Both the position numbers and the translations under genes were made by a program. Shown one piece after another: positions 1 through 10,065 of a DNA stretch of 64,000 nucleotides; within the stretch, counting starts at the first letter, position 1, and every line of letters starts with the position of its first letter. Source of the stretch: Balamuthia mandrillaris (taxonomy: Eukaryota; Discosea; Longamoebia; Balamuthiidae); contig JAVKOQ010000185.1 in NCBI GenBank assembly GCA_031835245.1, positions 1 through 64,000 on the forward strand. The letters run 5' to 3'. The notes beneath the pieces are model-generated. The model saw only the letters and a list, made by a program, of their open reading frames with translations, ran no database searches and was not told where the DNA came from.

Positions 1-1
1 T

Positions 2-111
2 TACACAGATGTGTCTGGTGGTGGAGCTCGTGCCCAGATCAGAGGTACACGTTATGCTAGTTTGCGGGAAAAACGAGCAAGAGCTCAGGCACAAGGTTGA
101 ACCCCTTTCCC

Positions 112-153
<42 letters not shown>

Positions 154-788
154 TCGCTCTCTGCGTCTTCACTCGTCATTTTCTCTGTCCTATCATTGAC
201 GTTTTCCAATTTATACTTCACAGCCAAGGAAGGAGAGCAAAGACAGTTCCGACGTACTCTAGAGAAAAGAAACAACAAACAAGCCGCTTCAACGGAGCCA
301 CAATATACTTTCTATCCAGAAATCGTGCGTACTCACCCTTCTCCTTTGTGTTCTTCGTAATCTTAAGAACTGCAGTAGTCTGTGTTAACTTTGCAAGAAT
401 CTCATACCTTTTATAGGAAAGTAATCTTAGCACAGAAGTAAGCTTGACAGTCTTGGATGTCGCTGAAGAGTTTATTCATTGTTTCAAGAAAGAGCTCGTC
501 AGCACTGGAACTACGGTTGGCCCAGGCCAAGTATTAATGGACCGCGTCTTTGCATTATTAATGGCTCTTTTGAAGAACAACCAAAGCGAAACGGTTTACA
601 CTCATCTCTATGCTGTTCTCCGCTCGTTCGTGCACAAATTTGCCAAGTTGTTGTTTTACAGCAACACTGCCTTTTGTGCTGAGTTATGCCCAGTCGTTCT
701 CAGCCACTGTAATTTCAACTCGCCGTTGACAAGAGAAGAAGCAAGCGCCTTTGTATATTTGCTTATGAAGGTTTGTGTACTATCATAG

Positions 789-833
<45 letters not shown>

Positions 834-3065
834 GTCCTGTGTTCTCCGAGCTTGATCCTCAACTGAAACACAAACAAAGAAAAACATTGAAGAGGTTCGC
901 AAAAACTTTACTCGAGTCAAGGTGCAGACTACAATTGCCCTATCCTATCTCGTGGGTCAGGGTATCAAGGTATGTGTTCTTTTCCACGGCAATATTTGCG
1001 CAAGCTTTTTTCGAGATATCTTATAAATTGTTTCCACCACACTTTGTTGACAGGACGATACCAACTTGAGACGTTCTCTCTCTCTTATTTCCCAATTCGC
1101 ACAACTGGACAAAGCAGACATCACTAGCTCTGGAAAACCGTTTGCGCAGCAGGTGGAGGAGCTGTGCGACAGACTTCATACCATCCTTCGTGATTCCGTC
1201 AAGATAAACCAATACGATAACGACCCCGAAATGATGGCCGACTTGTACTATCGTATCTCCAAGAGCTATGCAAACACGCCCGATCTTCGCGTAACCTGGT
1301 TGATCAACTTGGCCAATTTCCATGCGGACAAGGTGAGGAACGCAGACTTCTTTTGGCCGTATGAAAATAGAGGCACTATTTTCTACTAACACACTTTTTC
1401 GTCTTCGTTGTACCTCTTCACAGGCAAGGAAGAATTGGGCAGAGGCCGGACAATGCACGCTGCACATAGCTGCCCTTATTGCGGAGTACCTCCACATGAA
1501 GAATTCTGGTAGTGGCGCACCACCTTTGGAAAGCTCCAGTGGTTCTCAGATTCTTTCACGAGGATCTAGCGGATCATCTCTTGCCAGTCTCGCTGATGAG
1601 GACTTGGAGAATGCCTACGTACGGAAACCAAATTTGCCGGATGGTTGCCGAAGTTTTGTGGGCATTACGCCAAATGCTCTGGAGGAAGCTCTCGCTGAGA
1701 TATCAAGCGTGGTGCGTTGTGAGCTTTATAATATTAATTCTCATATATATTTGCTCTCAGCACTAACCAACATGGAAATGAAAGGGTGATGAAGGTGTGT
1801 GCGAGTCCAACTTGTTCACCGAAATAGGCCTTACCAAGATTATGTACGAAGCCATCGACAATCTTAAAAAGGCAGAGCTTTACGAGACCGCTAATGAGCT
1901 CTACAAGTTGCTGATACCAATGCACGAGGCCAACCGCGACTACAAAGCCCTTGCCGATTGCCATGAAGACCTTCAACACGTCTTTAAGCAAATTGTAACA
2001 GCGGAGCAAACGCAAGGCCGCATGTTGGGCAGCTATTACCGAGTTGCCTTCTTTGGAGCAGGCTTTGAGGAGCTGGATGGTAAGGAGTTCATTTATAAGG
2101 AGCCCAAGATTACTCGTCTCGTGGAAATCAAGGATCGGCTCGTTGAGCTCTATACCTCTCGTCTAGGAGAGAACAAGATCTCTATCTGGACTGACTCTGG
2201 CGCTGTGGACCGTTCCAAGCTGGATCCTTCCCTCTGCTATATCCAGATAACCTCTGTTGACCCATACTTTGACGCTAAGGAATCTGCCTCTCGCCTCACC
2301 TATTATGAGCGTAACAATAATCTGAGTAAGTTGTTTCTTCTTCTTTTTTCACGTTTGTTTACTTATCAATTTGCTTCACCCACAAATTCATAAATTTTAA
2401 CAGACCAATTTATCTTCGATACGCCGTTCACCCTTGGTAAAAGTGCTCAGGCCAGCAATGTGGCGGAGCAACACAAACGAAAGACCATATTGACGGTGGA
2501 TAGCTCGTTCCCTTACGTGAAGAAGCGGTTGCCGGTGGCCAAGAAGGAGGAAATCAATCTGACTCCTATCGAGAACTCTTTGGAGAATATAACCTCCCGC
2601 ACGGCGTTACTTGTGGCTCAGTTGCGGGCGCAGCCTCCCAACTCCAAGACCCTGCAGGCCCTCCTGCAAGGCTCCGTCCGTCTCCGTACGTATTTTGCTT
2701 CTGTTTTTGTTCTGCCGTTCGCAGCGCTGCCTCTCTCTCTCTCTCTCTCTCTCTCCGGCCAAAACAACCACTTCATACTTTTTGTTGCTGAGACTAAGAC
2801 TAATCCTCTAATAACAGAGGTGCACGCGGGACCATTGGAGATATGCAAGGCGTTCCTCGGCAGCAATGCCTCCCAATATGAGCCTGAAAAGATAGCGCAG
2901 TTGCGTCTCAGCCTGCAGCGTTTCCTGCGGGCATGCGAGCGAGCACTTGAGCTCAACAAGGCCATCATCACAACGGATCAGGTTACTTTCCAAGAGGAGC
3001 TGCAAAAGGGATATGAGTCCCTTCGTGATGAAATGATGCCCTTCCTCTCATCTACTGATAAGTAG
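2..3065 (+). CDS. DOCK-family Rho/Rac/Cdc42 guanine nucleotide exchange factor, C-terminal part (DHR-2 domain), 5' partial
   Basis: The gene enters from the left edge and ends at the stop at 3063-3065. About nine exons can be followed, with clear coding in 432-771, about 875-970, 1054-1334, 1424-1712, 1786-2324, 2404-2683 and 2819-3065. The product aligns along its length with the DHR-2 half of DOCK6/7/8 and zizimin proteins. Seen motifs include DPEMMADLYYRISKSYA, LHIAALIAEYL, ANELYKLLIPMHEANRDYK, FVYKEP-like FIYKEPKITRL, LDPSLCYIQIT, RKTILTVDSSFPY and LLQGSV. DHR-2 is the exchange module that strips GDP from Rac or Cdc42 in actin control. Family recognition is firm; assignment to one DOCK subfamily is not. 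Three introns carry CT microsatellites. The N-terminal half (DHR-1) lies outside the window. Confidence 0.95.
119..150 (+). repeat. (CT)n microsatellite in DOCK intron
   Basis: Pure CT run in an intron, pyrimidine on the sense strand of the host gene. Confidence 0.9.
792..834 (+). repeat. (CT)n microsatellite in DOCK intron
   Basis: CT run between the donor at about 772 and the acceptor near 875; pyrimidine on the sense strand. Confidence 0.9.
2731..2756 (+). repeat. (CT)n microsatellite in DOCK intron
   Basis: CT run in the last DOCK intron, about 60 bases before the acceptor; pyrimidine on the sense strand. Confidence 0.9.
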
Positions 3066-3424
3066 TGGTGGTAGTGGTGGTTGGTGAGCTATGATGCAGG
3101 AATAATAAATACACTTGCCGCAGTTTCCACTCATTTATCAGTGTACTCGAGCAGTTGGTTGACTCTCTCAAAATACTAAACAAACTCTTCTTCCCTCCTT
3201 CTTCCCAGCTGCGCTTTGGCGAAAACAACACCCCCGTTTTGTGTATCACAGGCAAGGTCGCTGTAGTAGAAGGCGCCTAGGTCATAAGATCTAAGCACCG
3301 GTGAAACGAATATTCGAGAAACAATGAACGAACTAGCCACATTGCGCATGTTTCCCGTAAAACAAAGCCCTTATTCTCCCAAGTCTGTGGGAGCAAAGTG
3401 GTGGGGAGTGAACGGGCTGGATGC
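3066..3424. other. Intergenic stretch after DOCK
   Basis: Holds the DOCK 3' flank with AATAAA-like text near 3104 and no convincing gene. A 50-codon reading frame at 3324-3473 on + faces the end of the next minus-strand gene and has no other support. Confidence 0.5.
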
Positions 3425-3778
3425 TCATGCTGCGAATAAACTTTGGTTGCTTGTCATTCGCCTTTTTAGGTGAGCAAGCAGTTCGGACGGGATGAGTCCC
3501 TCTATGAGACCTAACTTGCCTTTCTGGTTTCTTTCCGCCTCTTTCTCTTGCTCGTACCCCTCTTCGTTGGCCTCCCCCTCACCGTCTTCGTTCTCGTTGA
3601 CTTCCTCTTGACCTCCCTCCTTCTCGCCTGTGCACTCGTTCTCCTGGTTCTTCGAGGGCGGTATGTTACAGGCACCATTGTCCTCGTTACTTAGGTCTGA
3701 CCCACAGCAACAGCCTTTGTTCCATTGATCGGCGTGATCGAGATGCCGCCTCCTGCTGGAAATTTGAGAAAGAAACAT
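3425..3778 (-). CDS. Small acidic hypothetical protein
   Basis: A 117-codon frame on the minus strand. The middle is rich in E, N and G and looks disordered; the C-terminal 30 residues (GLIEGLIPSELLAHLKRR) look like an ordered amphipathic helix. It starts 72 bases from the start of the divergent gene at 3851, which would make a compact shared promoter. No family was recognised. It could be a chance frame, or its first exon could be spliced, since a tttccag acceptor lies just inside the proposed start. Confidence 0.4.
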   Translation of the reverse strand: MFLSQISSRRRHLDHADQWNKGCCCGSDLSNEDNGACNIPPSKNQENECTGEKEGGQEEVNENEDGEGEANEEGYEQEKEAERNQKGKLGLIEGLIPSELLAHLKRRMTSNQSLFAA

Positions 3779-3850
3779 AAAAAATTAGGGTTGGCAACTT
3801 GCTGGTTCCTCTTCATAAAACAATCGAGCGAGCGCACAATCGATATCAAC

Positions 3851-4328
3851 ATGGAGGGGGAGCAGAAACGACAGCTCTCCATTTCGATGGAGGACTTTTG
3901 GCAGTTCAAAAAGCAAAGTTTTGAAGTGAGTAGCCAGGCCCAGGAGATAACTTCCCTACGAGAAGAGAATGACAGTCTGCGCAAAGAACTCGAGAGGGGT
4001 CCTGATATTGTTATCCGTATCAGAGGTGTGCCCAACCTATCCCTGGACGGGCTTACGGTGGAAATATACAGAGAAGATAGCAAGGCTAGCCCTGCAGACA
4101 AAAAAGACAGTTTGTACGTGGTTGCTTCTGATAGACTTGCTTGTTTATTCCGTGCATTGATAAATGTGCTTTTTTCTTTTTTTTTTTTTGACTTAACAGA
4201 AGAGAAAACTCACCTGAAAACTGAACCAAGAGCAGCAAATTTTTACACTGCTCATCAGTAGGACTTTGTGCGATGTGTATGCAAGTCTCCTGGACACCTT
4301 GGAGGAGTGCAGGAAGACATTCTCATAA
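3851..4328 (+). CDS. Small coiled-coil hypothetical protein (two exons)
   Basis: Read as exon 1 at 3851-4113 and exon 2 at 4259-4328, joined over an intron with GTACGT donor and tgctcatcag acceptor. The join keeps frame and gives about 110 residues. Residues around 25-50 (SQAQEITSLREENDSLRKEL) have clear heptad spacing for a coiled coil; a short beta-like segment IVIRIRGVP follows, and the spliced tail CDVYASLLDTLEECRKTF is helical. The shape (coiled coil plus small fold) resembles kinetochore or adaptor subunits, but no family was recognised, so no function is given. Start chosen at the ATG after the T/A-rich divergent promoter. Confidence 0.55.
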
Positions 4329-4657
4329 ATTTATTCAGCAACGCTCCCTATTGTTCCACCCTTTTGTGTGTATACTTTTCCTTTGTGCCGCTTTGCTGTT
4401 GATGTTGCACTCTCTGGCTTGGATGCTGAGAAACTGGCTCTTGCTTGTCCTTCCGACCACGGAACTTCATCTGGAATCCAGTCGCGCCTCTTCCCGCTGC
4501 CAGGTGGGTTTTCACGCCATTGCGCACAAGGGAAATTTTTCAAGGAAGACACACAAGCCGAAGTTTCCCCTGCTGTTTTGGCAAAACAGGTAAATTGTTA
4601 GAGGCCACCTCATCGCCTTTCGTTTCCGTTTATTTTCCTTATAGGTCCGAAAATCAG
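4329..4657. other. Convergent intergenic region
   Basis: Between the coiled-coil gene (+) and the RhoGEF 3' end (-). Several frames are open on both strands but none has family resemblance or plausible splice context. I see no gene here. Confidence 0.5.
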
Positions 4658-6887
4658 TTATGTACAGGCAGGATATTTATCTTGGAGGCGAGAGGCAAGC
4701 CTCCGAAGTTGCTCCATGGCGAGGGCCTCGTCCTCCATGTGAGCCCACTGTACGATGTGCCGCACTAGCTCTGGAAAGTTGATCTCCTCGTCCTCTTTGA
4801 TCATTGCTGATGATGAAGACGATGTCGCTGTTGATGATGACTTCCCTTTGGTGAAGGAAGTTGTGTGGTGATGGTGATGATTAGATGAAGAGGAAGAGGT
4901 TTCGTCGTTCTCGCGACCTTGGTCAGTACTGTTGGTTGCTCCGCTGCTGCTGGAAGGTCTGTTGCCTACTGTCAGCTCGGGCACTCCGCTTGCCTTTGCC
5001 AAGTGTCGCTTTATGGAGTCCGAGATGAGTTGCATCCAGTAGCTCTTATCCACGGATAGCAAAGTGTACTCTTTGGCTGGTGAGTTGAGGCGAAAAGCAT
5101 GCCTGAAATCCGCTAAAAGAGGAACAAGAGAAAAGAGAGGAGAGAGGGAAGATGAGATAGGGAAAACTTAAGGTTCTGATGGCGCTCAATGGTGGACGTG
5201 GGTGTAAAACATACCAAGCGAATCATTAGCAAGACCGACCTGAAGAGTTTCGAGGGGTTCCAAAAAGTCGATCTTGTAACCCCTTGCCTTCTTTTTGAGA
5301 TGGACGCACAAAAGCACGTCGTTGAACAAGAACATATGCCTTTCTCTGTGCGTCCGTCCCACTACTAGGGTCACATCTCCTTCGTACACAAACCTGCGGT
5401 GAGGCCGTGCTAAGCTTGTGAACTGAAGGTAAAAAGAATGAACCATCGTTGTACGTCAATCATTTGATATGAGAGAATTGAACAACTAACAGTACCTCTC
5501 CTAGCAACTGACTTTGAATGCTTATTACTTTATCAATGTTCTTTCGTTGATTTGCTAATTTGTCAGCATGGTCGGCTGCCTCTCGTAAAAGCTTCAAAGC
5601 TGAAGAACGTGGTCACCAATAAAGCCCAATGAGCAAGGAAGAAAAAGAAGAAAGAAATGAGGGACGAAAGGGTGGTCCTAAACGCACCAGCATTAAGATT
5701 GTCATGATCAGGGTGATCGGGTGGCGTCTCGGCTGTTAAATCCTGTATAGCACCGAATCCAGCGAAGGCGTTTGTTACTAATTCGTTTGAGATTCAAAGG
5801 TTTTCCAATGGAAGAAAGGATGAGAACCTTGAGAAGAAAATCATAGGCTATCATACGCTGTATGGGCAAGTAGAGAAAGTTTAAAAAGTTGTTACAATAG
5901 GTAGGAGAAGTGGAGTTCGTTGGTCGTTCTTCCTCGCTGCGCTTCCGTGCCACTGTCTACAACCAAGAGTAAGCAAAGCTACTATACGCCACGTACACAT
6001 ACACACAGCAACTGTACACCCACTCGCCCAACAAAAGCAAGAGCATACCTCAAGGAAGGTGGCGAATTCCTTGTTCTTTTTACACTTTTCGTAGGCTTCC
6101 ATTGCGTGGGCATAGTTCTCATTATACTGAGCATACAACTGACGAAGCATAGGGATCTACAATTCCAACAACACGGTTTCAGCACCCGAACACTTGCAAA
6201 AAGAAAGTCATTTGCAAAAGCACCATAATAGCCGTACCATTTCCATGAAGAGCTTCCCAAACTCACAGTCATCCTCAAGCAGGCCTTCCATTTCTTCCAG
6301 GAATTGCTCGTTCCAGTTGCGAATGAGCTCCAGGTTACAAAGTATGTCCTGAAGGTCTTCAGAGGGGATGATCTTCTTGTCTCTCAGCGGGATCACGTAG
6401 TCCTTCAGGAAGGTGTTCAAGTTCCTTACATGAGCCCGCTCCGACTGAAGCAGCTCGTTCACCAGTTGTTCTCTCTTCCCTCGTCCCGTGGTGGAGGTTG
6501 TTGTCGATGTGGTTATTGTTGAGGTGGGGGGCGTGGCGGTGGTGCTTTTGCCTCCTCCTCCCTTTTCCCGATGCGTTTTCTTCTCTTTGCCCTTGCCCTT
6601 CTTCTTATTACCGCTGCTTTTGCTACCTTCCTCCTCGGTCGCAGTTCTGTCTTTGTCAAGGTTGGGCGTCGTCCTAACGGCCCCTCCTCCTTGTTGTGAC
6701 GGTAGCTGCTGTGTCTTATCTTTGGTTGTGCTTCTCTTTTTGGTCTGTTTACCATGGCCACTACCACCGCTACCACTGCTGCCGCCACCGTCCTTCTGAT
6801 CCTCCTCCTCTTTCTCTTTATCTTTGGAATGATGGTGGTGCGGCCGAACCTGCTTGCCAGTTGCACTACCACCACCACCACCACCAC

Positions 6888-6920
<33 letters not shown>

Positions 6921-6960
6921 TACTTGTTCCTTCCATTCTGCTTTGTTTTCTTTTTGTCAC
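4658..6960 (-). CDS. Dbl-type RhoGEF with DH and PH domains
   Basis: Minus-strand gene of about six exons, start at 6960 and stop at 4658. The N-terminus is low complexity: polyglycine from a GCC repeat on the plus strand, then His/Lys/Ser/Gly-rich text. The DH domain begins at KREQLVNELLQSERAHVRNL (exon 6960 to about 6236), continues with MLRQLYAQYNENYAHAMEAY (about 6150-6050) and the CR3-like YLPIQRMIAYDFLLKVL (about 5880-5820), and closes with DHPDHDNLNA near 5700. A PH domain follows (VYEGDVTLVVGRTHRERHMFLFNDVLLC, split here as VYEGDVTLVV and RHMFLFNDVLLC, near 5390-5290). The C-terminus (5062-4658) is Ser/His-rich and helical at the end. Role: GDP release from a Rho-family GTPase; target unknown. 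Its upstream region carries teloboxes. Confidence 0.87.
6883..6920. repeat. (CAC)n/(GCC)n trinucleotide tract coding for polyglycine in RhoGEF
   Basis: CAC then GCC units on the plus strand (about 6868-6920) encode the polyglycine near the RhoGEF N-terminus. Length is likely variable between strains. Confidence 0.8.
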
Positions 6961-7054
6961 TCCCTCGGTGTGTGTGTGCTTCTACCTTTTCGGCCTATCT
7001 TTCGTTTTATTTTGTTGTTTCATATTATTTTGGGTGGGTTTGGGGGAAGGGAGG

Positions 7055-7092
7055 GCTAACCCTAACTATATCTAACGAACCCTAACCCTTGT
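7055..7092 (-). promoter_or_regulatory. Telobox cluster upstream of RhoGEF
   Basis: Three CTAACCCTAA-like units in 38 bases on the plus strand, read as TTAGGG in the RhoGEF sense. They lie between the COQ6 stop (7132) and the RhoGEF start (6960), so they fall in the RhoGEF 5' flank. Teloboxes in promoters are known in plants and other eukaryotes; function here is inferred. Confidence 0.55.
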
Positions 7093-7131
7093 TTATGTAG
7101 TTTTTTCGTTAAATATTTATCCACCAAAGCT

Positions 7132-9110
7132 CACCCTGATTGAGCGCTGCTCAGCGGGGTTGCCTCTGCTTCTTCGTTCGGTTGGAGATGATCCAAGGGG
7201 AGAGTTTGGCCGGTGGCACGCCCCACAAACAGCGACTTGAATACGCCAGAACACAGGTGTTGTCAGAATCAAAGAAAAAGAAAGGAATGGAAGGAAAAAG
7301 AGACATTACCTTGATGGGCGAGAGGGCATTGGTCAAGGTGATGCCTGCGCTTCTGGCAAATGCCAAAGGAACAGAGTTGGTCTCAAAGATCCGTTTGATG
7401 GCGTCAAGAGCCAACAGCATGGACAGGTTCTGGTTTTTCCGTTCGTCCTCATACTCTTGCAGCACAGTCTGATCTCCCACATCACGTCCCGATTCAACAG
7501 CGTGAGCAAGGGCTTTGCTCAGGCTCACAACGTCAGCAAAACCTAAGTTGACTCCTTGCCCTGCCAATGGATGCACACAATGGGCCGCATCGCTGTTCAA
7601 TAGCTGTCAGCAAATAGAAGTCTGGAGAGAGAAGAAAACGGAAGGGGAAGAGAAGATGAGAAGAGCAAAAGATGTACCCGATGAGCGCGAGACGCGGACG
7701 AATGTACTTGTTGGCGTGCATAAATTTCAAAGGGAAGGCGGCGCGCTTGCCGGTGAGTGAAATAGCAAGAGGAGGGCAGGGTAGAGGAGCTGAACCCGAA
7801 AGTGGAATAGTATTCGGTAATATGCTACGCAGAGGCTCTGTAAGATAGGATAGAGGAGAGGGTGGGGTCGATTCTGGAGGAGCATGAAAAGCATGGTTTA
7901 GTGCATCGATGAATTCATTTTCTGGCATCCGTAGAAGCTCCTCGCTATGTGGCATGCTTGTAGACCACACAATCGATGCATTGTCTGCAAACATCTGATA
8001 ATTGAATGTGTTACATAAAACAAAGAGGGAGATAAGATTAGAGTGGGAATACTTACAGGAAGCATAGCAACGGGTCCTGATGCAAGAAACCGCTGCCAGG
8101 CGGTGGAAGTGTGCTGGTTTAACGCAATAGAAGCCACGACCCCTCGTTGCGAGTAATCAAAACCAAAGGTAGGAAACCGAGCAACAGTCTTGCGGATCTT
8201 TGACTGAGCTCCATCAGCGCCAACCAAAAGGCGTGTTTTCAACTGTTTGCCGTCTTTCAAGCGCAATCTCGTAAGCGGTATTCTCTTTGTCCAATCAGTC
8301 ACTGTGGCCTTTCCTTGTTGGTCCTTTGCTTGGTCATCTTCATCTTGCTGGATGGTATCCAGTGCTCCAGTTATGACCTTCACAGAGGGAAGGGACTTCA
8401 GCCTCTGGAAAAGGGCAGAGACGACCAGCTTGTTCTCAACGATATAGCCAAGGGCGTCCGTGCCTGCCTCCTCTGCATTAAAGTTGAGCTGCGCAGTGTT
8501 AGTAGTGTCCCAGACCTTCATAGCGTCGTAGGGTGTGGCTCTGTGGCTGTTGGCTATGCTGTCCCACGCTCCCAATGCTGTGTTGAACGTCCGCATGTGA
8601 GCAACCATATTACAGCAAACGCAGCGGCAAGCAATCACGCTCCCCCAAACAGATCAAAAAGTGAAGTAAAGCCAAAACAAACCGTGAAGGAAGCGTACAG
8701 AGCCTGGACTAAGTGCGCTCACTCTTATGTCGGGAAAGGGAGGCAATGGCTCCGCAGTAACATCCGGTATTGCCGCACTTTCCACCAGTGCTACCCGTTG
8801 GTACTTTGTTAGGGGAGAGGTCGCTGCCGTTGTAAAGAAGTTAGGCCAGGCATTGGTTCCTAGTTCCCCAAATGGAAACACAGTTGCACAACATACCAAT
8901 AGCACATGCCAGTGCTGTTCCTACCATCCCTCCACCAACCACCACCACGTCATAGTCCTCATCTCCTCCGTCACTTGCTGTTTGCGTCGAGAGGTAGCGC
9001 GCAGCGGGGCCAGGCGCAAAACTACCTTTTCGCGGCCACGACCGACTTTTTGTTCGGCAAAAGGCAATACAGTCAGTAATGGGCACTGAGCAGTGTAGGT
9101 GCTGCGACAA
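7132..9110 (-). CDS. COQ6: Ubiquinone biosynthesis monooxygenase COQ6
   Basis: FAD-dependent hydroxylase of ubiquinone synthesis, acting in mitochondria on the C5 position of the ring in known family members. Start at 9110; exon 1 is 9110-8897, exon 2 begins at 8859; four or more further exons end at the stop at 7132-7134. The N-terminus is basic and hydroxylated (KSRSWPRKGSF, AARYLSTQTAS), as expected of a mitochondrial presequence. The FAD-binding motif VVVVGGGMVGTALA follows at residue about 50. Later motifs: SALSPGSVRFL, GYIVENKLVVSAL, LLVGADGAQSKIRKTV, AWQRFLASGPVAMLP, VWSTSMPHSEELLRM, and DAAHCVHPLAGQGVNLGF, all diagnostic of COQ6. The last exon (about 7234-7132) adds a short acidic tail. 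Nothing vital seems missing. Confidence 0.93.
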
Positions 9111-10065
9111 ACCTTGAAATAGAGGGAATCAGCAGCCTCGCCTTGCTGCCTCTTGCTAGCATCCTAAGGCTCTCACGTCGTCAGCTGAAATACCTCCTTC
9201 GTAAACTCTTGCACAGAATTGCATTTTTTACATACCAAGCATTCCCCGAACGTATGGAATGCCAACAATGTGGTCGGGGCATTTTTCGCATTCTTGAGAG
9301 CTCCACGTCACAGCTCTGCGATTTTTAGCACACTTTTCCTCGAAGTTTCTTGCGGATATTTACCGACCAATCGGAACATTAAGAACTTTTTAGGAGTTTT
9401 CGGTTCCAAAGTTTCCAACCTTTTTCCCGACTTTGCTGAAGTTTCCGTTGGGTCAGGGAAAACACACGGAAAGCAAAACCACACCCGTCAATTCTACCAC
9501 GCGTTGTTAACAAAAGAACAAGTGACACGAAAGGACGTGCCACGTCCCCGCTGCGTGGCCTTTCAGCTTTGATCCCCCTTTTTTATTTTTATATTATCTT
9601 TGTGTGGTGGTGAGCTTGCGGCCGTAAGACAAGTTGTCCATCCTAGCCGTTTTTTTTTTTGGGTTCTCTCCTTCTCTTTATTCCCCACTTCTTCTCCTTC
9701 TTCTTCTCCCTCCTCCTCCTCTTCCACTGCTTCCGCAGTTGGGTGACATCTTTGCTTTCCAAGAAATCACAAAGAAGAAGAGGGAGGAAGAAGTACGGAA
9801 AAGTCTTTCCTTCTTTTTTTTGTTTGCCACAGCATATTGTAAATACCCGACGGCCCTTTGTTGACGAGTTCCATCATCGGAACTACAAATAGCTGTTTTT
9901 TTTTATTTTTTGTTTTATTCTTTACTTTTTCTTGACCGTTCGAAAGAAAGAACGAAACGAACGGAAACAAAGTCTCTCACCGCCTCGACTTTGAGCCACT
10001 GCGCCTCCACCACGACGACTACCCCCAGCATAGCCCGTGTCCTCCCTTTGTGCCACTCATCGCAG
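9111..10065. other. Shared 5' flank of COQ6 and the 10,066 gene
   Basis: No gene is visible. The right half (about 9640-9920) is pyrimidine- and T-rich on the plus strand, as in a 5' leader of the next gene. A frame at 9219-9572 has no family resemblance. Confidence 0.5.

Noticed and set aside
6513-6890. Val/Arg-rich and Pro/His-rich frames over the RhoGEF N-terminus
   Set aside because: Shadows of the low-complexity first exon; the DH-containing frame is the real one.
7055-7092. Scar of a chromosome-end fusion
   Set aside because: Only about three telomere-like units, not head-to-head, and placed exactly in a promoter.
9219-9572. 117-codon plus-strand frame upstream of the single-exon gene
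   Set aside because: No resemblance and lies in the COQ6 5' flank; taken as chance.
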